Below, piece by piece: positions 54,801 to 63,800 of a stretch of DNA of 64,000 nucleotides. The DNA comes from Tanypteryx hageni (lineage: Eukaryota > Arthropoda > Insecta > Odonata > Petaluridae). The position numbers were made by a program, and so were the translations under genes. The stretch's first letter is position 1. The number at the start of each line of letters is the position of its first letter. Location of the stretch: positions 97,194,207-97,258,206 of the forward strand of contig CM054116.1 in NCBI GenBank assembly GCA_028673005.1, given 5' to 3'. A model generated the notes under the pieces. It had not been told where the DNA came from, ran no database searches, and worked only from the letters and a program-made list of their open reading frames with translations.

Positions 54801-57800
54801 GTGGCATAGGGCAGAACTTGCTTGCATTTTTGTTGACTGCGCAACCCCATAATAGCGAATCGATGCAGAGCAAAAAGAAATTTAGGTAGGAATGAGTTTT
54901 TCGCATAATGGCGAATTCACATAAACTGAACTAGCATAAAGAGAGGGAAGACTGCCTTTTTTTATCATTAGCACTTTTTATTTTTGATTTTGCCTCTTTT
55001 GTAAATGCATAAGTGAATATAAAAATCATGCAAACTTGCATAATTATAAATTATATTAAAATAAATAGCATTTGGAATAGTCAGTTTTCTTTGTTTGAAA
55101 TACACTGAATTAAAGTTTTGATGGAAATACAGCATTCAAGAGCATGTTGTGAAATTTAGGATGTTCTTTAGTTGTATCAATTTTAATTCGATTGCTTAAT
55201 ATTTGGCAGGTTTTAGACTTACTCACAGAATTCCTTGGGGAACTGGGTTCAGCTGGTGAATCTGCAGCAGAGTTTCTCTCACTATACCAGTCTTTGATTG
55301 GTGAGCCACCTTGGCGACAGTATCTTGCTGTCCATGGCCTTCTTCCGAGACTTGCCTCTCTTCTCACAGCTGAAATTAGGTATCTCCACCGATTGGAAGA
55401 GACTACATTAACTTCAGATCTTGCACAAGGTGAAAATTGATTTATTTCATAAAGCTGTTTTAAATGTTATCTTTATTGTCTTTATTATCTTTTAGCTTAG
55501 CTGATTTTATTTTGGTGAAAGCAAATCCCTTAAATTTGGACTCTTTTAGTTATGTGTTTTATTAATGTTACTTTACATTTTATGATGATATGATTCTACT
55601 GTAATGTACTGTTGCCTTGTAGGTTATGCTCTAAAAATGTTGACAGAGCTACTTGCATCATTTATGGAATGTGAGAGCATCAAGCGTGCTCTCAAGGGAA
55701 GACTGGTTGGGGCCGTTCTAGATGGCTACCTCTCTTTGCGTCGTCTTGTTGTGCAGAGAACGAGGCTTATTGATGACACCCAAGAGAAGCTGCTAGAGTT
55801 ACTCGAGGAGATGACCACAGGTTAGTTATCTTTCATATCTTTTATTTATAGTGATCATCATTTTATCACTTGTTCCACTCTAAAATCATGAAGGAAGTGT
55901 TTGTAGACCTATCATTACTGAAAGGGAGATCAGAGCAATACAATTAGGTAAAGGTCAACTACAGTTATTTTTTTCTGTGTTTGCATGTGTGTCTGTTTAC
56001 TTGAGAAAGCTAGGGAGGTTTTTGATGGAAATCTGCCAAGAGTATTTTGCCAACAACTCTATGAAGGACATAAATTTTTGAGCCAAGACAAAAAAAAAAA
56101 CAAAGAAATGCATCTACAAGGAGGTTGGTGGATAATGAATAAGGAATCCGACGTTTGACGATGGAAGTGCAATAAAAAGAGGTTTTATAAATCTTCCAAC
56201 CCTTTCAAATCTTGCAATCTTAAGAATCCTTAATCTCTTTTCAGAACAAAATTTCTACATGCCAGAAAAATGTAGGGGTTAATGTGGTAAAGGAGGCGAA
56301 AGATCTTTGATAAACAAGGGGTATCAAGTACATCAGATGTGGGAATCTTTAGTCAGGAAAAATGGGATTTGATTTAACTTGCTGGAATATTTATTGCAAG
56401 GAGAACAAAAACTTGTTAATGTGGCTGACATCATTCTATGTCATAGACTGCAGGATAGAATGATGGGTGAATCCCTCTATGGCCACCTGGTGCTCAAAAT
56501 CTCCGTTATGCCCTTTTGAAGCCTGATTGTGGTCTTTGACAGCCTGGCTCAACTCTTCTATGGTGTTTAAAATCCCATCAATAATTTAATTTACTCATTT
56601 GCTTTCTATCTAGACTTACTCAATAAGATTAATAATAACTTTGATGTTGGTTTGATTTTATTCATGATCACTCCTATTTTTGCAGAAGTATAGTGATGCT
56701 TGCTTGATATTCTAGGATTCACCATATTGGAAAGGTTAAGAATCCCTGCTCTATGGTTATATAAGAGAGCTTTTGAGTCTCTCTGGCTTTTTGTAAACAC
56801 ATGAATTTTTATGATGAGTTGGATATTTGTTATTGTTCATTAAAGTGAACAGTACATTCGGTGAAGGAATGAGCTCTAAAATTCAATACAGTAAAATAAC
56901 CTGCTATATGTTGCCTCATTATACGTTGTTTTGCATTTACATAATCAATGAATTAAGGAATTTGTTTATTTATAAGTTGTACTGTTTAGCATATACTGGA
57001 TCTGCCCGAATGTAATCCAACCCCCCAAAAATTTCCACCATTTTTTGACAAAAAGGTAAATTTCGTAGATTTTATGCTGAAGTGTACCGGGCATGCATGC
57101 ACAACCTAGAATCCAGTATTAAAGATCAAAGAATAGAGTGGGAAATGGTATAGTTGTTGACATTTGAATTATTACTCCAATTAATAATTTTGCATTGTCG
57201 AATAATTTTTGACATTTTCATTCGTCTTCATGTTCACACAAGGACAAATAAAGCAATAGCGATCTCACGAAGATAATTTTTAATCTAAGTCTATTTCCAA
57301 TGAAATTAGCATTTACATTGCCATAAGAAATTGCATTTTTATAATTATACACGTTCCGTGAAAAGTTGTACCGAAATTCAGAAACAGTTGAGCATCAAAA
57401 GCCATCATCGCATTTTCGGTAATCATCTGTGTAGTCAATGTACCTAATTTTAATAGACTCCATGAATGAGGTTTTAACATGCAAACAAACATTACATTGG
57501 CTATAGCAGTAACTACAATAGCCAAGTAAAACTAATAGGAACTTCTTTTAATGGATAATGATAAATAATACAAATTGCTAACTATTCTTAATGATACATA
57601 TGCATAGTCTTGAGAAACGAAAGAAAATATCTAATAGCATTTAGAAACGAAAGAACGGGTAACAACTGTAACAAAACATGGGTACTGCTAAATTCAATAT
57701 TCTAGCTTTATATTATTTATTCATTAATATCCATTGTAGGTCAAATATTTACTTGACGAAAAATATAGTACTATCATTTGAATGTGACGGAAATGAGAGA

Positions 57801-60800
57801 CATGCTGCCACCTATGGGCAGCTACAAGACTTAACCCTAACCCCAAATTTTTTCCCGAACTCGCATTTAAACTGAAGGGTGATTTTTTCATGATAGATTT
57901 TGACAAAAAACATCGGCTTATATTCGGGCAGATACGGTACATTGTTTGTGAAGACCGGATGGCAAAAATCAAGAAATTCCAATTGCAATATACACATTGT
58001 TACTATACTTTTAAATCCTTTCACTCTTGTTTTTAATTTCATGCTCATACTAATTTGTTTTATTTTGTGTTTAATTTCATTTTCTGTTTAATTTTATTCT
58101 GCCACTTATATGTGGTCTTTAAATGTATCCGTTCACTGCTGAATGACCCTGTATGTGGTCACAGTTTTACGCAGTAGTTTCAACTTGAGAATCATCTCAG
58201 GTGTCTGTTTTTATACATATAAATTTTATTTCATTTTTAAACTTATTTTTTACTTAGTATGTCTTATGTATTACATCATCATATATTATTTGGCATGCAA
58301 ATGTGTCACAACCTGTCTGCCAAGAGTGCAACCCATACTTTCATTATCATGTCTATGAGAAAATAGGCTTCGGTATACATCCAAGTTTTCAATGATGCGT
58401 CTCTAACATAGCAGGGACTTTCTGTACATTTGTTAATTCGATTGTATGTTGAAAGAGAGTTGCCTGTATGTATTAAGTTTATATTATTTACTTACTGGAT
58501 CTATAATAATCCAAGAGGTTGATTAGCCAGAAATTCCATTCCATTCCTTACTGGACTTTAAACTATGAATTTAACACATTTGTATATCTCCAAATTATAT
58601 TTTTTATGTTTAGAAAAAGATATGTATTTCAAAAATAATTATTTTCAACATTTTTGAATTTCCTAATAAACTAAAAATATAATAGTGAATCTTTTTTAAA
58701 AATGAGCATTTGTATGTTATAGGTACAGAAGCTGAGACACGAGCATTTATGGCTATCTGTGTTGAAACAGCCGGGCGCTGTGCTCTTGACGATGTTCGAA
58801 CCCCTGTTTTTGTCTTTGAGCGTCTTTGCTCCATCATATACCCAGAGGAAAATGACATTGGTGAATTCTTCTTGACCTTGGAAAAAGATCCACAGCAAGA
58901 AGATTTCCTTCAGGTAAATCCTTTTTATTTTATAGGCAAAAGCAATCTTATTTATATTTTTGCCCAAGAAGCATTCTTGGTAGAATTAAATTTTGACATT
59001 TGAGAAGGAGAAAAAATCCTGTACTTGACCAGGAATCGAACCCGGGTCTCCCATTTGCCGGATAGGTGCTTTAACCAACTAAGCTTTCAAGCCAGCATGA
59101 ATCTCCATTGTCAGATTGGGATATTTCTTCTTCTCAAATGTCAAAATTTAATTTCAGATTTATGCGATCATGCATTAAAGTCTTTCCAATACCTTTATTT
59201 CTTGTTCTTGGTAGAAGACGTTTTTAGGGTTTTAGTTTATTTTGTTGCAGCATTTGCACAAAACTACATACTCTTTTTTCCATATTTCTCCTTCAATTTT
59301 TATTATGCTATGATCAGGTATGTGGCTCCTTAAGAGACACACAAAAAAATTAAATAGATAAATTTCGAACTTTGTTTCAGTATAATACTGGATTGAAATT
59401 CCTCAAAGTATTTTTTTATGGTTGTTTTTATTAAGAATACTTTTCTTTTTTATGAAAATTGAAAATTTGAAATAAACATTATATTAAGTACACTAATGCA
59501 TCAATAAAATTTTATAATCAGCTACATTTGAATACTGTTACTTACAGGGTCGGATGTTAGGAAATCCTTACAGCAGTACTGAAGCAGGCCTTGGACCGCT
59601 AATGCGAGATGTTAAAAATAAAATTTGTGTTGACTGTGAGCTGGTTGCCCTTCTGGAGGATGATAATGGCATGGAGCTGCTTGTCAACAACAAAATCATC
59701 TCGTTAGATCTGCCTGTCAGAGAGGTGAAGCACTTCATTTTTAATTTGGTCTAAAACAGTGAAGTTATATTTTTGTACTGCATTTTTTTTATTTTTACAA
59801 AATGGAAAGTCATTAAGATGAGGTAGTAATGAAGTCAATATAAAGCTAATTTAACTTACTGTAACATATTCGTAGGTATGTACCTATTTTGAATTATTTT
59901 CTTTTTTCATTTGTTTCATATCTGCATTTGGCATGTTTTATGGTTTGCAGGTGTACAAAAAGGTTTGGTTAGGTGAAGGAGGCGAAGGAGAAGTTATGAG
60001 GGTGGTCTACCGAATGAGAGGCCTCCTTGGTGATGCAACAGAGGAATTTGTTGAGACGCTAGATGCTCAGACCGAAGCCACACTAGATAATGAGGAAGTT
60101 TATCGTATGGCTAATGTCATGGCAGAATGTGGAGGATTGCAAGTAAGCCAAATTTACAAACAAATTGTACAACTTTAAAACTCTTGTAAATAAAATTCAA
60201 ATCATTATTCTTAGGTATGAATAACTATGAAAATGTTGAGCTTGTGATGAATATGTTAAGTTAATATTACCAAATAGTGCTTATAATTCTCAGAAAGCAA
60301 CTTAAGTAGTTAATAATACATTTTTGTTGGTTAATCCGTAGAAAAACTTGTTGAATAAAACATTCTTGGGACAGTCATCTTGCATGATGAATAGCAGGTG
60401 GAGATGTACAAGTAAATAAAATTAACTTTCTTCTTGCAGGTCATGCTGGAACGATTGGCAGCTATTAAAGATGTCACACGGTCAAGACCTCTTCTCCAGG
60501 TTTTGCTTAAATTGTTCCTACTTTGTGTGAAGGTAATGGAATGTTTGTTTTGTTTTTCTCAGAATATTTTTTTGGATATCATAAGACCATGAAATTATAT
60601 ATTCCTCTGTAAAGCAGATTTTGAAATAATATGATTCTATAGGAAAAAATAAGAAAGATTAACTTAAACATATAAAATGCATTTATATTTTCAGAAATGT
60701 TAAAGCTCATACTTGTATCTTCCAATTGTTTTGTTTCATGACTAAGTTTATATGTTTTATTCTTTTGCATATTTGATTATGGAATCAGTGCTGTTTGCAT

Positions 60801-63800
60801 TTACTAGATCAGGAATTCTGAATCCTGTGAAAGAAGGATTTTTTCCAAGGTTGCCTGGCTCCGTTTGTGTGGTTTTAGGAGACTACGCAAAGACAGCATT
60901 CTGTCCTTCGGAAGGGACATTAAGCCATTGGCCCCCTTGGTGCTCTTCGTTAAGAGTAGGCTAATGCCGGCACTGGGTTTCCCTCCCTTGTGAGTGTGTT
61001 TGGTGTGGAAGGAGCTATGACAATAATCCAAGAGGTTGATTAGCCAAAAATACAAAAACAGATCAGGAATTCCTTAAAATTTATTCTCATGTTGGTTTAT
61101 TAGAAAAATGTTGTGACATCATATAAGAGATGTATGTTTTTATTATTAATTGAAGTAAAATTTTCCTATTATTCACAAAAAACTGTGATACTATAAAAGT
61201 TCTCAAGTATGATTAAAATATAGAGATGGTTAAAAACATGAATTTTTCTAACCAATTCTCTTTTGCTATGCAAGAATGTGACACTTGGTAGTAAAATGCT
61301 GTGGAAGGAAATTTAACTGTGTATAAGTAGAAATACTATTTAATTTAGTTATCTTATGCTTTTTGGGTAGAAACATTTTGTAGTTCTATTTTTTATGAAT
61401 ATTAAGACTACTATGAAAAATAGCTAAACACTAAATGTTTGTGGTGAAATGTGTTGTCATGAAACATTTATTTATATGGAGTTATTTCAATAGATATAAG
61501 ATAACTCTTAATTGTTTAGATTCTGGGATAGAAGAATCTTGTCTCTTAAACAGGTATTTGTTTGTTGCCTGCCAGGCATTTAAGGCATACTCATCCTTAG
61601 CAGACAGTAGTTGTTACGAGCGCTCAGTCCAAGAGAACAAAATTACATAAATAATTCTTTGACTATCTTTATAGAAAAAATATACAGCACTAAATAATGA
61701 ACCCCTCTACCTTCCTAAACCTGTATAGTCTGCTACTGTGCAGTTTAAATTAAGAATAGACATTTGTTCTGTAAGATTAATCTTTTCACCCATGAAATAC
61801 TACAAAGCGGAATGCAGAGGAGAATTGAAGTGAAGGTATGAGGGATACACAATTGGATCTCATGGTATTATCGAGGCTTCTATCCAGTTATTACAGAATG
61901 GAATTTTGCAGAGGGGGGTAGTGGGACACTAAACCAATGCAATCTTACCTGCATCTTTGGTTGATTAATAATTTATTACAATGCATGTACTTGAACCAAT
62001 TATCTCATTTACAAAATTAAGTTACATTCTCAGCTCATATGTTGTTTAGCTATTTTTTCTTCAAACTTAAGAGTTAAAAGTTGCAAAGTTATAAAATATT
62101 TTGGGTAGACAGTGTCCATCTTGTCTTTCCTGGTGATTCACCACTGGACTATTTTCATTTATGAAAGAAACTGAAGTGAGTCTATCAGCTTAATGGATAT
62201 GCATGTTGTCTCTCAGGTGAAGCGCAACCAGGAACTGTTAACACAGCCAGAGCTTGGTGCCATTGGCGTTTTCCTGGGAGTGTTACAACTTTGTCTCTCA
62301 GCTGAAAGCGTAGATGGTGTAGGAGCAGGCAGTGGAGCAGCCTCGGCAACATCATCTTCATCTGCTTCATCATCTGGTCCAGCTGGAGCATCACTCTCTG
62401 AGCAACTGCTTGATGTATGCCAGAATTCTTTTATTATTTGTCACTATGACTTGATATAAAATATTTTCATAGTTGTAGGTGTATTTGTAAATGATTTTTA
62501 TCTTGTGATATGAATCTGGTCTAAAGCATTGGCCAAAAACAATAGCTCTTTAGATGTGTATTCCAGTAAAATCTTATTGCAACTATCAACATGCTTGGCA
62601 GCAAAAATTCCACCTGCATTATTCATGAAGATATTTGAACTTAGCTGAGTTATTTGATCTTGTTAAAGTTTATTAAAATTTGAACCAAAGTAAAGAAATT
62701 ACTTTTGCTATATGTTAAAGCTGGTTACCTCATGTCTGGCCAATATTCAATTACTTTTAATTATAATGTAATGTATGTGATGGTTTATTGATGCCATCGC
62801 AAAACCAATGATGATTAATATTTGTGAGTAGTAGCATAGAATGTTTTACAGGCATGGAGAAGCAATTATGGTGTTTCAGAGTTCAAAAAATGTTCCTTTG
62901 TCATAGTTATTGTGGATTTATAGAGGCTAACACTTTAAAATCCAAAAAAAGAGAAAATATTAAAAATAAAAAATAAAATAAAAATGATAGCCAAGGACTA
63001 AAAAAGAAAGAATTGATACAGAAAACTACACATACTCAGGTCTATTAGAAAAAACTAGCCAGAGATCTGTTTACTCATATCATATATCATAATTTATTTG
63101 TCCAAAGATCATACAGCAAAAAAACTGTTGGTATAGGACACATCAGAACAAAAAACATTAGTTACACATAAAAATAAAAAATAGATACGTTTGCAAATCG
63201 ATACCTTGCATACATAGACATTAGGGAAATTCACAAATACTATAATAACATTTATTCAGAAGGAAAATAAACAGTTCTCTTTTAAATAAATTGTAACTGT
63301 CAATCTTCTTAATAGAGGTGGGCAGTTTATTATACAAATTAATGCCCATTGCTTTGGGACCTTTACATTCAACCTTAGAGCTATTAAAATACATATGCTG
63401 ATCATCAGCTCTGCATGTGAAGTGGCTATGCACCATTGAGTTTTTCTTAATATTAGAGATGTTTCTCTTGGTGAATAAAATTTAACAAAAATATAAATTG
63501 AAGGGACAGTAAGAAGTTCTAATTCCTTAAAAATTGTACGACATCTGGAATAAAAGCTACTCGCCGTAATTGCACATACAAATTTTTTTTTATTTAGGAA
63601 TATTTCCTTTCCTCATACACATGGTGCCAAGAGGTATGCAAATCTCCTACTGCTGCACATACCTAATTGGTATACCAAAACATGCACATGCACTCACAAA
63701 ATGGAAAAAGGAGATATTTATACATGCTCAGAACAAAAAAATAAGAAAAGGGAAAGCATTGTGCATATAGAACTTGAATAATGCATGTGTATTTGGCAAA

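Noticed and set aside
59022..59093. Functional tRNA-Ala(GGC) gene
   Set aside because: The fold is good, but position 33 is C, position 8 is A, the first acceptor pair is missing, GGC is not a usual eukaryotic Ala anticodon, and it lies inside an inverted-repeat element.
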